A stretch of DNA of 64,000 bases from Apricaphanius iberus. Taxonomy: Eukaryota > Chordata > Actinopteri > Cyprinodontiformes > Aphaniidae. The translations under genes and the position numbers were made by a program. The stretch lies in contig JAPXFQ010000192.1 of NCBI GenBank assembly GCA_028564705.1, positions 186,001-250,000 on the forward strand. The letters run 5' to 3'. Positions 22,547 through 33,835 of the stretch are shown piece by piece. The first letter of the stretch is position 1. Every line of letters begins with the position of its first letter. The notes under the pieces were generated by a model. It ran no database searches. It saw nothing but the letters and a program-made list of their open reading frames with translations, and was not told the origin of the DNA.

Positions 22547-24912
22547 TTAGTACAGTGAACATTCCCAAAGGCAGTTTAAATATGTCCCTATTTCACTTTT
22601 ACATTTCCAGCACAAATAATTTGGGATTAGTTTCATGCTGTGCAACCTGGTAGGAGTATGGTAGTATCTGTGCATGACATTGTACTGTATAAATTTACTT
22701 CTGGCCTCCTTCACATATTTACCACTGTCTGATAAGATATTCTGCCATTTTTCATTTGCGTATTGTATTTTTAGATCCTGCTGCCAAAGTAGTTTAATGC
22801 TTAAAGACGCACCACTTAAACTATAGTTGAACCATTTATAGAACACAGAGGCAATATGGTGATCACGTGGCATTTTAATATAACCTAAAATATCATTCCC
22901 ACAAGCTTTCTTAAATTTAGAAGTCATGCAGTGTCTCGTTTGGAGATATTTCCAAAAGTTCCCCTTACCTTGCAATTTAAATGTACAGGTTAATTCCTCA
23001 TAAGACATACATTGTCCGTCTTTATACAAATCTCCAATATTACAAAGCCCACGTGAATGCCACTGCCTCCAAAACACTGGTGCTTTACCAATACATATAG
23101 CAAGGTTACTCCAAAGAGACGCATACTTCTGGACATGATGTGAAAGTTTCAACATTTTGTGTGCATTTGACCAGATCTCAAATGAATGAATAACAACCGG
23201 GTTAATTGTATCCATCGCTTGAGACAATTTGTGTTTTTGATCAAATGGTGAACAAATATCTGATTCACTACTTACCCATTCTTGTTTATTCTTACCCTTC
23301 TCCCAAAATGTAACTAATTTTGCCATTTCAAATGACAGTAAAGTTTTGAGTCCAGAAGTCCCAATCCACCTTTCTCACTGGGGGCACACAGTTTATCCAG
23401 TTTTATTCTTGCGTTTTCACCCTCCCACAGGAAATATTCAACCAAATTTTCATACCTTTTAAAAAAAGTCCTGAGGGATATAAATAGGTAGAATCATGAC
23501 CACGTAGTTAAACTGGGGTGATCTAATCATTTATTAATATTAATCTTGCCCCACAACGTCAGTTTTAGTGCTTCCCACTTTTCAAAACTTGTTTTCATTT
23601 TTGACAACACTGGCTTAAAATTTAGGGAGGGAAATTCACCCAGCTCTTGACATAGTTTAATCCCCAGGTATTTAATGCTTTTAGGTGTCCATTTAAAATT
23701 TAGATTTCTCCACCATATGAGAATAGTACTGACTCGACAATGGCATAGCCTCAGACTTAGACCAATTGTATGTATATCCGGAAACTATTGAATAAGATTC
23801 TATGGTGTCCATTAGAAGTGGTAAGGATGTAAGCGGATTAGTTATGTTGCTAAAATATCGTCTGCGTAAAGAAGTAGTTTGTGTTCTATGTGGCCCATTT
23901 TTATGCCTTTAATATTTTTATTTGTCCTAATACTCACTGCTGCAGTTTCTATAAAAATAATGAATAATAGAGGACTTAGAGAACACCCTTTTCAAGTCCG
24001 ACATGAAAAACCAAAAAAAAGGTGAAATGATTCCATTGCACTGCAGCCGTTGGTTCTTTATAAAACAAAATTTAAAGTAATTAATAAATTGTGATCCAAC
24101 TCCAAAATTTGATAAAGCAGAAAAAAGGAAACCCCATTCAACTTTATCAAACGCCTTCTCCACATCTAAAGAGAAGGCAGCTACAGGCTCATCTTTTGAC
24201 TGACTGAACCACATTAAATGCAGCAGTTTTCTAATATTATTGGCAGAAGAACGGTTTTTCATAAATCATGTCTGGTTTAGGTGTATGATATCAGGAAGGA
24301 CTTGTTGCAAGTGCAGGGCTAGCACGTTGGTGAGTATCTTGCAATCTAAATTCAACATTTGCCTGTAATTTGATGGGTCTGTACTATCCCTACCTTTTTT
24401 TGGAATTAAAAAGATCAGTGCTTCGTTAAATGTAGGAGGGAGTTCGCCTCTTTCAAAAGAATCTTGGAATACTTTCTGCAAAATTGGGATAAGAATATCT
24501 AAATACTCTTTGTAATACTCGGTGGGGATCCCATCGTAACCAGGGGAACCAGGGACCCCCCCCCCCCCCCTTAATTAATGTAATCGATTTTCTAATTTCT
24601 CCTTCTGTTATTGGGCCCTCTAACAACTCCAACTGCTCCTGAAATAATCTAGGTAGACTTATTTTGGAGAAAAAAATAATCACACCCTCTCTGGTTCTCA
24701 GCATCAATCACCAAAGATGTATATAATGTTTCATAATATTGCTTAAATACATTGTTTATGTCTTTTACTGAGGTTACCAAAGAGTTACCTGGTTTAATGG
24801 CAGAAATAGTATATGAGAAATCGTCCTTTTTAACTTGTCTTGCCAGTACCTTCCCTGTTTTATCACCTCCCTCATTAAATGTAGTGTTTAGTCTGAACAA
24901 GGAGTAATCCAT
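22547..24912 (-). pseudogene. L1-clade LINE ORF2: RT domain and C-terminal domain
   Basis: From right to left the minus strand gives the pre-RT linker (DYSLFRLNTTFNEGGDKTGK; LEGPITEGEIRKSI), then RT (FNEALIFLIPKKGRDSTDPS, NYRQMLNLDCKILTNVLA, FSLDVEKAFDKVEWGFLF). Near 23855 lies the catalytic box KLLLYADDI, followed by the C-terminal domain (22547-23326) with CWKCKSEIGTYLNCLWEC, the Cys-rich knuckle of L1 ORF2. Frames are broken in at least five places and a C-run (24557-24570) marks a slippage site. The endonuclease is missing. The L1 clade is clear from FLIPKKG and the knuckle. Confidence 0.85.
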
Positions 24913-24949
24913 TTACTTATTGTATATTTCATTTAACTAAATTTAATTC

Positions 24950-26129
24950 ACTATACTGTATGCAAGGGGTAGGAATAAGTTCAAGTTTGGAGGGGGAGGG
25001 GGGACAAATTGAAAACTTGACACATCTTTTAATGGTTTGAACAAAATAGCTGTTAAATTAACAACAATGCAAAATATTCCTAAGCATATTTGATTATATA
25101 CTAAAAAAAGATAGATTAGTAAAGGTAAAGAAGATGTTAAGTGCATTCAATAATTTATGTCATGTGACTTTATTTTTCCACTTTCTAATAAGTAGTAATC
25201 AGTAATGCCAAAAAAGGACTGACAAACACTGACCTACCCAAAATACATGAAATGTTTCATTTAAAACCACAAATTGCCTGCAAACTGACTTCTTGTCCAG
25301 TAAGTCAAGCTTCTCCTGATGGATATGATAGATAGCAACATGGTTTAACCTATTTTGTGTCATTGTGGACCGCAGCCATGTTTTAAGCCTGCGGAGGGCA
25401 CTAAAGCTTCTCTCTGCCTCTGAGGATGAGACAGGGACTAGCAACAGTAACCTGACCAGGCTTTCCACTTGCCCAAACAATCTTTGTACTTCTACAGGCA
25501 GTCCACGAATGATCCCTGCAGCTTCTGCACTGTTGCTAAGCGAGTAGTTCTGGCGAAACATAGAAAGCTGCACCGAAAGTGACTCTTTGTTCAACTCTGG
25601 ATATTTTTCAACAATTGCAGCATCAATCTCTCCTCTGAAAAGTATCTCTTCCAACTTTTGCAAAGTCAGCAAGTCAGTCTGGTTAAATAGCTCACTTAGC
25701 TGACCATCTACAATATTTCATTCTGAATCTGTGGACTGTTGTACTCTTTTTGGGACCTCTGCAGCCATTTGCTAAAATGATATCATCATCTGCCTTATCT
25801 TTCAAGAGCTGATAAAAATGACTATTTTCAACCTCATGTCCTCTTAAGGCCTGTCCCTGTCGTGCCAAATATTTTATTGCACTACAATTTTTCCAAGATA
25901 GTGTCTGTTGTCTTCTTGTTGATTTGCCACAGCACTGGATAACTGTGCATGTATTGGGTGTTTTTCTTGTGCAGTCACAGAGACAGCATGTATTATTACT
26001 TTTGTGTGCTTTAAATTTCTCAATAGCTTTTTCCCCCAATTTTTGTATCCAGAAGTGATGAAGGCAGACTCTTATTTTACAGCAAATGGTGTAGGTTTGT
26101 TTAGGTAAATTCTCATGCAATAGAAGCAC
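24950..26129 (-). pseudogene. hAT transposase remnant, ZMYM1-like, with internal deletion
   Basis: The upstream frame (25692-26129) has KNCSAIKYLARQGQALRGHE and YQLLKDKADDDIILANG, typical of the start of the ZMYM1-type transposase domain. The next frame (25199-25672) has the C-terminal dimerisation region: PVSSSEAERSFSALRRLKTW and TMTQNRLNHVAIYHIHQEKL. Several hundred codons normally lie between these blocks and are absent. Position 25680 lies between them. No clear TIRs or target duplication are seen. The gene lies between L1 ORF2 and L1 ORF1 fragments, so it or its element probably inserted into that L1. Confidence 0.75.
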
Positions 26130-27079
26130 AACACCCCCTTTTACACTGCATCATAATGCAGCCAGGGAAAGTCCTTGTACCACTGATCTTTGAGAGTGTT
26201 CTTTTAGACAACACTTGAGTTTCTATTAATTTTGGGTGTGGCTGATATGGCTCTGTCCTCTGTCCCTTGACTTCATTGGCCCCCAGCTGTCTCTCCCTGC
26301 TTTGAACACCCTAAAAACGAAAACACTAACAATGTTACGCAATGCAACAAGACTGCAGTTGGTACAAGCAAGCAATACCATTTCCCCCTTTTTATTAGAT
26401 ATTGTAATACATCTACTGTTATGTTATTCTCTGTGCTTTCTAATTCAGATAGCAGGGAATATCAGATAATCTATCAGCAGTAACTATATGGTACATGTTT
26501 CTGTATTTTCCCATTTATTCTTATATTAACTGAATAGCAAATTGATCAAAACCAGATCTACCAAGTGGTAAAACACCTAATTTGTAAAATATTTAGCATC
26601 TTTTAAACACGGAAAGCTCTTTTACCAAGTAGTTACATATTTTTTGTTATATTATTTAAACTTTATCAAACCATCCTCTGATCACCAACATTCTCAAATC
26701 CCCACATCCTTCATTAGGATGTACCACCTACCTGCATAGCTGTCTTTCTGTCTGACCCTCACCAGTGTCAACCTCATCTGATCCCTAATATAAGAACAGC
26801 AGACATGAATAAGGTAAAGAAAACTACTGATGGAGGGATAGTGCAATATTAAAATCATGCTTACTTTATTATTTACATTTAATCGCGTTATGTTTGAACC
26901 CTTCCAATCATCATTAACAACCTAAAACAGAGTCCCCAACCTATCAGGAATCACAAGCTACATTTTCTCCCACCAGTCAGCAGAGAGTTCCACATGACAC
27001 TAGTATGTGAAAAATATAAACAAAACTACATATCATCTATCCTCCATTGTTCCACCTACCAGCAGCTCTGCAGCACCAG
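26130..27079. other. Unassigned, possibly 5' part of the ZMYM1-type hAT
   Basis: No motif is convincing. The minus strand near 26740-26780 could encode an acidic segment (SDEVDTGEGQTERQLC) of the kind found before the domain in ZMYM1-like proteins, but this is weak. Confidence 0.35.
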
Positions 27080-27116
27080 CTTTCCCTGTCTCGCCTTCAC
27101 TGATTTCAGGATCAGT

Positions 27117-27490
27117 TTAATCTGATCTTACTTTATCCCTTGCTGACTGCCTCAGGAAGCATGTGAGCACCGGCCGCGGAACTCGGTTTTGGTCTGGGAG
27201 CGGGGCAGAGGCACGATGGGCACGCTCAATCTCAAATTCAGCATCATTGCGCACCCCCAGGCCCTCAACAAGCATCTTCCGAACACAGCTCAGTAATCTC
27301 CTGCCTGTACCAGCAGTCTCTTTCGGCCCAATAACTCTCACATTGTTCCTTTTACTTTTGTTTTTGAGGGTCTGGATGCGCTCACACATAGCTCACCGAC
27401 CACCTTTGCATTCAGCTCAGTTGTGGTCTGCTTTATTGTAGGAACATCAGTGGAAACACTTTGCAGTGTGCTACTCAATTTTAAAAACGT
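27117..27490 (-). pseudogene. L1 ORF1 remnant (coiled-coil end and RRM domain)
   Basis: The minus strand reads a coiled-coil end (TIKQTTTELNAKVVGEL), then after a frameshift RNNVRVIGPKE and VEGLGVRNDAEFEIERAHRA. The arrangement R-x-N-N-(I/V)-R-(I/V)-x-G then E-R-A-H-R is the hallmark of L1 ORF1 proteins, where it starts the RRM-like RNA-binding domain and its link to the C-terminal domain. It ends with VPRPVLTCFLRQSARDK. It lies upstream of the L1 ORF2 pieces on the same strand and probably belongs to the same copy. Confidence 0.8.
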
Positions 27491-27639
27491 CAGTAAGGTT
27501 CATCGCCACCAGGTTGACCAAGAACGGGAATGAAGGTCACGCAAAGGGTTTTGCTTTTATTGTGGAGGGGGGATCATCAAATCCGTCAGTGCTCGTTAAA
27601 AGGCCAGACTCAGTAGGCAGAAAGAGGCTCCTACTGAGT

Positions 27640-28158
27640 CATAATTCACTCCGTAAGTCCTCTCCTGTCAGTTTAATTGAGGCTCAGGTGATGGTTAATG
27701 GGGCATCAAAGAAATTATCAGTTTTTGTGGATTCAGGAGCTGACACGGAGTTTATGGATTGTGATTTGGGCAACAGCCTGGGGATCAAGTTACAACCTAC
27801 GTCTAGGGCTCAAGATGTGATCGCCATAGATGGTCATGTCCTTCACCGCATAACACTAAAGACTATGCCAGTGAGAGTCATTATTGGGGGTAACCATCAT
27901 GAGAGCGTGTCCTTTCTAATCATTAAGTCCCCTGACCTTCCTGTGATTTTTGGAGCATCTTGGCTCAAGAAACATAACCCACACATAGATTGGAACAAGG
28001 GCGTGGTGCAGTCCTGGTCACCGTGGTGTCTTAGTGCGTGTTTGCTGTCTGCCCATATTCCTAGTCAAAAACCCGTTGAGGATCAGGAGGTTTTTCCTGA
28101 TCTGTCCAAAGTTCCACCAGAGTATCATGATCTCAAGGATTGTTCTCAAGGTTTTTAA
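27640..28158 (+). pseudogene. Gypsy copy A aspartic protease
   Basis: The frame has VSLIEAQVMVNGASKKLSVF then VDSGADTEFMD. The DSGA motif is the retropepsin catalytic centre, and [15 protein letters not shown] is the conserved end of the Gypsy protease-RT connector. A frameshift after SQGF moves the reading into the RT frame at about 28160. The protease residues are present and only the frame is broken. Confidence 0.85.
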
Positions 28159-28162
28159 CAAG

Positions 28163-29031
28163 CACTGTGCTTCCTCTCTTCCCCCTCAAAGACCCTATGA
28201 CTGTTCCATAGACCTCTTTCCTGGTACATTTCCCCCCAGGGGACGTCTGTATTCCTTTTCCGCTCCTGAGAACCAAGCCATGAAGAAGTATATTGAGGAA
28301 TCATTACATGCTGGCATCATCCGGCCTTCTTCGTCCTCTTCTGGAGCTGGATTCTTCTTCGTGGGAAAGAAAGATGGTTCTCTCAAGTCCTGTATTGATT
28401 ACAGGGGGCTCAACGAAGTCACAGTCAAGAACAGGTACCCTTTGCCCCTTATGAACACAGCTTTTGATCTTATTCAAGGAGCCAGGATCTTCACTAAACT
28501 AGACCTCAGAAACGCCTACCATCTGGTTCGAATCAGGGAGGGAGATGAGTGGAAAACGGCTTTTAACACCTTAACAAGGCACTATGAGTACCTGGTCATG
28601 CCGTTTGGTCAAACCAATGCACCAGCTGTTTTTCAGGCTCTAGTGAACGATGTGCTGCGGTCATGATTGTTCAGTTCGTGTTTGTCTACCTAGACGATAT
28701 ACTAATCTTCTCTAAGGATCTAGCCTCACATCAGCAACATGTACGTGCTGTTATTCTCCGTCTCCTACAGAACAACCTGTTTATTAAGGCAGAGAAGTGT
28801 GAATTTCACCAGTCTAACACTTCATTTCTGGGTTTCATCATCTCCCCTGATCGTGTTTCCATGGACCCCTGCAAGATGGCACCAGTGAGGGATTGGCCTA
28901 CCCCTCAGAGTCGGAAACAGCTTCAACGGTTTCTAGTCTTTGCAAACTTCTACCGCCGGTTTATTAGGAACTACAGTGTTGTAGCTTCACCCCTACACTC
29001 TCTTACATCACCCAAGAACAGGTTTAGCTGA
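28163..29031 (+). pseudogene. Gypsy copy A reverse transcriptase
   Basis: RT motifs run [79 protein letters not shown], and in the next frame [14 protein letters not shown] (catalytic YLDD). [17 protein letters not shown] and [20 protein letters not shown] follow. A small shift at 28663 joins the two frames, and a stop at 29029 (RFS*) ends it shortly before the hAT insert. The catalytic aspartates are retained. Confidence 0.9.
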
Positions 29032-29331
29032 AAAGAGCGTGTAGATCAAGCCTTCACCAAGCTAAAACTACTGTTCACTTCAGCACCAGTTCTCCACTCC
29101 CCAGATCAAACCTGGGCATTTTACGGCCCGCGGGCCACATACGGCCCTTTGGTTGACTTTGACCGGCCCGCGTAAGGTTAATTGGAAATTACAAAATAAA
29201 TGTATTTTCTCATTTTACCTAATGCATGGACTAAGGCTGCATTGCTTTTATTTTGAAGGTCTTTTTTACGTACGCAATACGTATACTATATGTATTGAGT
29301 AAAAAAACCTATATACGTCGTATAGCAACAG

Positions 29332-31171
29332 GTGCCCGCGGTTGACATGGTGATTGTAGCCCCCAAAAATGTCCGCTCATGCAAAAAAAAAAGAAAAATA
29401 CATGCCGAATGCAGGATTTTTAACAAAAATTGGACTGCTAAGTATTTTTTTACTGAAGTCGGAGGTAAAGCGGTGTGTTTCGTTTGCGGGGAGGAGATTG
29501 CCGTGTTTAAGGACTACAATTTGAGTCGGCATTACGACAAGAAACACTCGGAAAAATACAAGAACTTGTCCGATGCTGAGAGGGCACGGATATCCAAAGC
29601 TTTGCTAGCGAAGTTGCAAAAGCAGCAAGGCTTTTTTACGAAGCTTCACGCATCCAGGGATGCAACAACCAGGACCAGCTTTATGATATCCCACAAAATA
29701 GCTAAAAACTGTAAGCCGTTTTCTGAGGGAGAGTTTGTCAAAGAGTGCATGGTGGACTCTGCGCACTAATGTGCCCTGAAAAAAAAGGCGCATTTGAGCA
29801 AATCCCGCTTCCAGGCGAACCGTGCCCAGGAGGATCGAGGACATCGCGGGGAACCTGGAGCTTCAGCTGCAACGTGAAGTGGCAAGTTTTGACTTCTTCT
29901 CATTGGCCTTAGACGAGAGCTGTGATGTCCGCGACACAGCCCAGCTGCTCGTATTTGTCCGGGGGATAACGGACTTCAAGCTCACAGAGGAGCTGGCAGC
30001 AATGCGGCCGATGAAAGGGACAACGACAGGGAGTGATCTTTTTAAAGAGGTAAATGCGTGCATGGAGACTCTGGGATTGAAATGGGAGAGACTGTCAGGT
30101 GTCACAACAGACGGTTGTCCAAATCTTACAGGGAAAAATGTCGGACTTTTGAAACGCATGCAAGATAAAGTGACAGAAATCAATGCAGATCAAAAATTGG
30201 TGATTTTGCATTGTATTATACACCAGCATGTGTTGTGCAAGTCAGTGCTAAAAATCAACCATGTTACTGATGTTGTTACTAAAATAATAAATTTCATCAG
30301 GGCACGGGCAATGAATCACAGACAGTTTGTCGCTCTTTTGGAGGAGCATGAGACTGAGCATATTGACATCGGCTTCCACACAGCTGTCAGATGGCTCAGC
30401 CTGGGGAAAGTGCTGAAGAGGGTTTGGGACTTGAGAGCAGAGATTCAGGAGTTTTGCGAGAAGAAAGGCAAAGACATTCCAGAGCTCTCAGATGAGGATT
30501 GGATGGCAGATTTTGCATTTGCTGTTGATGTGCCTGCACTGATGAATGAACTGAACACCAAACTGCAAGGGAAGGGCCTTTTTGTTCATGAAATGCACAG
30601 CCTCTTCAAGGCCTTCATGAGAAAGCTTCAGTTTCTTTCAAGTCAACTGGAGAGCAACACTCTCACTCACATGCAAACCCTGAACGAAGTCACACCATCA
30701 GCTGGTCACCTCAGCAGGTACTCATCCATGTTAGGAGCACTTTATGGTGAGTTTTCAAGGCGTTTTGAAGATCTAAGAACAATCGAGGATGAAATGCACA
30801 TGATTTCCTCTCCCTTTACCTGCAGTGTGGATAATGCACCCAATGATGTGCAGCTGGAAATCATTGACCTGCAATCTGATGCAGTACTGGCAGAGCACTT
30901 TAAGTCAGGATCTCTGCTGGATTTCTACTCTTCTCTTAAGGAGGAGAACTTCCCAAAGCTGAGGAGACATGCTCAGAAGATGTTGGTTCTCTTCGGCTCT
31001 ACCTACATTTGTGAACAAACATTTTCAGTGATGAAGTTTACAAAATCCAGGTATAGATCGTCTCTCACTGATTATCATTTGTCAGCTGTGCTTCGCATCT
31101 CCACCTCACACATTCAACCTGACTTTGATGCACTCGTTAAAGCCCAGCAGAGACTAGATTTCTATAACTGA
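29332..31171 (+). pseudogene. hAT (Charlie-type, GTF2IRD2/ZBED-like) transposase
   Basis: The N-terminal frame (29332-29769) has VCFVCGEEIAVFKDYNLSRH followed by YDKKH, giving C-x2-C ... H-x4-H, a BED-type zinc finger. The second frame (29822-31171, 449 codons) has FSLALDESCDVRDTAQLLVF, GVTTDGCPNLTGKNVGLLKR, LHCIIHQHVLCKSVLKINHV, GFHTAVRWLSLGKVLKRVWD and the C-terminal dimerisation block ICEQTFSVMKFTKSRYRSSL. Acidic catalytic residues are present in LDESCD and TTDGCP. The break at 29767-29822 needs more than one indel, so the copy is dead, but the C-terminal 449 codons are unbroken. Confidence 0.9.
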
Positions 31172-31301
31172 ACAAGAAAAAAATTGCTTAAAAGCACGAA
31201 ATAAGGTATTTGGAACACAAATATAGGCAACTAGCAGTGAACTGGGACATTTTTGTTTGAAACCTCTTTCTCAAGATCACAGTTCAGTAATTTTATTTTG
31301 C

Positions 31302-31603
31302 AGACAATACTGTGTCTGTAGAATGCTAAGAACCTCTTTCCAGCAATATTTGAAACTCAAAATGTGTTTTGGAGTGAATGTGACTGAAATTGTTAACTAA
31401 TATTCATCAAAAAATGTTTTTTAGTAAAAAGTTCACATTTAGCATTTTTTGGGGGAAATTACACTGAATATGATGTGTCTTATTTAATGTTTGGAGCACA
31501 AAGACAATACTGTGTGTCTGTAGAATGCTGAGAACCTCTTTCCAACAATATTTGAAACTCAAAATGTGTTTTGGAGTGAATGTGACTGAAACTGTTAAAT
31601 AAT
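31302..31603 (+). repeat. Duplicated ~100-bp block in the hAT 3' region, period about 200 bp
   Basis: A block beginning AGACAATACTGTGTCTGTAG at 31302 recurs at 31502 with few changes. It contains AACCTCTTTCCA, AAACTCAAAATGTGTTTTGG and GTGAATGTGACTGAAA. It lies between the transposase stop and the right end of the element. Confidence 0.85.
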
Positions 31604-31972
31604 ATAAGTCACAGATGCTTAACAAAAAACAAATGCGGAAAAAATAATGTTCCATGTTTGCTGATCTACAAATCTGTAGCCATTATTCTTTTCATTTGGT
31701 TAGTTTTATAAACATATTTAAGGGTGATAAAAGTGTGACTTAGGAAATTTGAATAAATCACATTTTGTAAGGCAACTTCTCTTTTTCCTCATTTATAACA
31801 TATGGTCTACTCTTACCAGCTTGAGAAAACAATGGTATTTACTGCTTTTTATTAAGAAATGCCATTGATATTATGCATAATTGACTTCAGCCTTTTGGCC
31901 TGGCCCTCCACAATATTTTCTGTTTATCATGTGGCCCCATGGAAAAAATAATTGCCCACCCCTGCCCCAGAT

Positions 31973-33710
31973 CCTACCCGTCAGTTCATTGTGGAGATCG
32001 ATGCCTCTAGCACAGGATTAGGAGCGGTGTTAAGCCAGAGGACAGCTAAGGGAGCTATTCATCCATGTGCCTTTTTTTCCAGAAGTCTATCGGTTTCAGA
32101 ACAAAATTATGATGTGGGGGATTGAGAGCTGCTGGCTGTCAAGCTAGCCCTGGAGGAATGGAGGCATTGGTTAGAGGGAGCCAAGGAGCCCTTCATAGTG
32201 TGGACTGACCATAAGAACCTGCAGTACTTACGTTCTGCCAAGCGACTGAACCCCAGACAGGCCAGGTGGGCTTTGTTTTTTAGTCGCTTTAACTTCTCCT
32301 TATCCTACAGACTCGGAAAGGAGAACACCAAGCCTGATGCCCTCTCTAGGATTCATGAGGACCAGGTCCAGGAGGAACCAGACTTCATCCTGCCTCATCC
32401 AGCACGGTTAGCAGTCTCCCGACTCAAGCTGGAGGAGAGAATTAGAGAAGCCCACCGAAAACTTCCAGTCCCTGAGGAGTGCCCCAAGGATCGCCTCTAC
32501 GTTCCGGACCACCTAGTGCCTGAGGTACTTATTCTGTGCCATTGTTCTCGTCTTTACTGTCACCGAGGAATGAACAAGACATTGTCAGTTGCTCGGGATC
32601 ACTTCTGGTGGAAGAACATGTCCCAAGATGTCAAGGACCTTGTTTCTTCATGTCGGGTGTGCTGGCAGGCTAAGTCCTCACGACGATCACCCGCTGGGTT
32701 CCTGCAGCCACTGCACATCCCTCATTGTCCTTGGTCTCACCTCTTAATGGACTTTATTACAGGTCTGCCTTCTTCTAATAACTTCACCACTCTCCTCAAG
32801 ATCGTTGACTGTTTTTCTAAGAAGACCCACTTGGTTCTCCTGGTTATATTGCCCACATCCAAGGAACTTGGAGAGAACTTAACCCGAGAAGTGTTCCGTC
32901 TTCATGGCATCCCTGTCGACATAGTCTCTGACCGGGGCCCACAGTTTGTCTCTCGGTTCAGGAGAGAGTTTTGTAACCATCCAACTTAGTCTCTCCTCTG
33001 GTTTTCATCCTCAGTCCGATGGGCAGACGGAACATATTAATCAGGAGGTAAAGACAAAGCTTCGCATTCTCTGTGAACAGGATCCTACAAAATGGTCACA
33101 GAATCTTCCCTGGGTTGAATATGCCCTCAACTCTCTTCCTTCCTGTGCCACAGGTTTGTCCCCTTTTCACATTGTATATGGCTTCCAACCTCTAGTGTTT
33201 TCCCTGCAAGAAGTTGAAGCTAAAGTCCCCTCTGCTCATGCAGCAGCCAGGAGGTGTCAAAGGGTTTGGAGGAGGGCTCGTAGGGCCCTACTTGACTCTT
33301 CTGTTATTTATGCCAGAGCTGCTAATCGTCGCTGGACTCCTGCTCCAGCGTACCAGGAGGGGCTGAGTGCGTGGCTATCTACGAAGGATCTTCCTCTTCG
33401 CTTAGACTGCCGCAAATTGGCTCCCCGCTTCATTGGCCCGTTTCCTATCTCTAAATTGGTCAATCCTGCGGCTGTTCATCTCCGCCTCCCAAGAAATCTC
33501 AGGGTCCACCCAACCTTTCATGTATCTAAGGTTAAACCTGTGTCTGTATCTCAGTTCTGTCATCCCCCCCGCTGCAGGTCAGGAAAACAACATCTACATT
33601 CTTCCCCCAGAATCGCTAACCGATATCCTTCTCTCTTCAGAACCAGAGATCAAGTCTGCATATTCTTTTGCACATTTCCCGATCTGTTGTTAAATAAAAC
33701 CTCCTCCTGA
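31973..33710 (+). pseudogene. Gypsy copy A RNase H and integrase
   Basis: RNase H has [16 protein letters not shown], a stop after YDVGD, then AVKLALEEWRHWLEG, VWTDHKNLQYLRSAKRLN and GKENTKPDALSRIHED. The integrase has a zinc domain whose conserved residues fall in CHCSRLYCHRG and SSCRVCWQAKS, then the core: [33 protein letters not shown], and after a frameshift (about 32985) [18 protein letters not shown], so D, D and E are all kept. The C-terminal part has [20 protein letters not shown] and [16 protein letters not shown] stop and a frameshift block expression. Confidence 0.9.
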
Positions 33711-33835
33711 GTTGTTGCTCACTCCTGTGTTGGGGCTCAATTTTTGGGTCTTCCTCGTAGTTTATGACACAAACGTAACCTACACTTCAAACCAGGAGTT
33801 ATAATATCAGCAGCTGTATCTGCTGCGGGTTAAAT

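Larger units (their letters stand above)
29107..31964 (+). mobile_element. hAT transposon with 8-bp target duplication, inserted in Gypsy copy A
   Basis: Direct repeats CCCCAGAT at 29099-29106 and 31965-31972 flank the element. The ends are CAAACCTGGGCA (left) and TGCCCACCCCTG (right), imperfect inverted repeats of the hAT type CAGGGGTGGGCA. Length is 2,858 bp. It holds a hAT transposase gene in pieces and a duplicated 3' UTR segment. The 8-bp duplication is diagnostic for hAT, and the Gypsy reading rejoins when one copy of the duplication and the element are removed. Confidence 0.95.
27500..33771 (+). mobile_element. Ty3/Gypsy retrotransposon, copy A (gag lost, pol split by hAT)
   Basis: Plus-strand pol domains occur in order protease, RT, RNase H and integrase. 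The element has no recognisable gag and no 5' LTR: the left side meets L1 ORF1 sequence at about 27490. A probable 3' LTR end follows pol (TAAATAAAACC near 33692, then GGGTCTTCC and TTTATGACA ending at about 33771). A complete hAT element interrupts it at 29107-31964. When the hAT is removed, the frame reads [17 protein letters not shown] across the junction, a conserved RNase H start. Confidence 0.9.
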
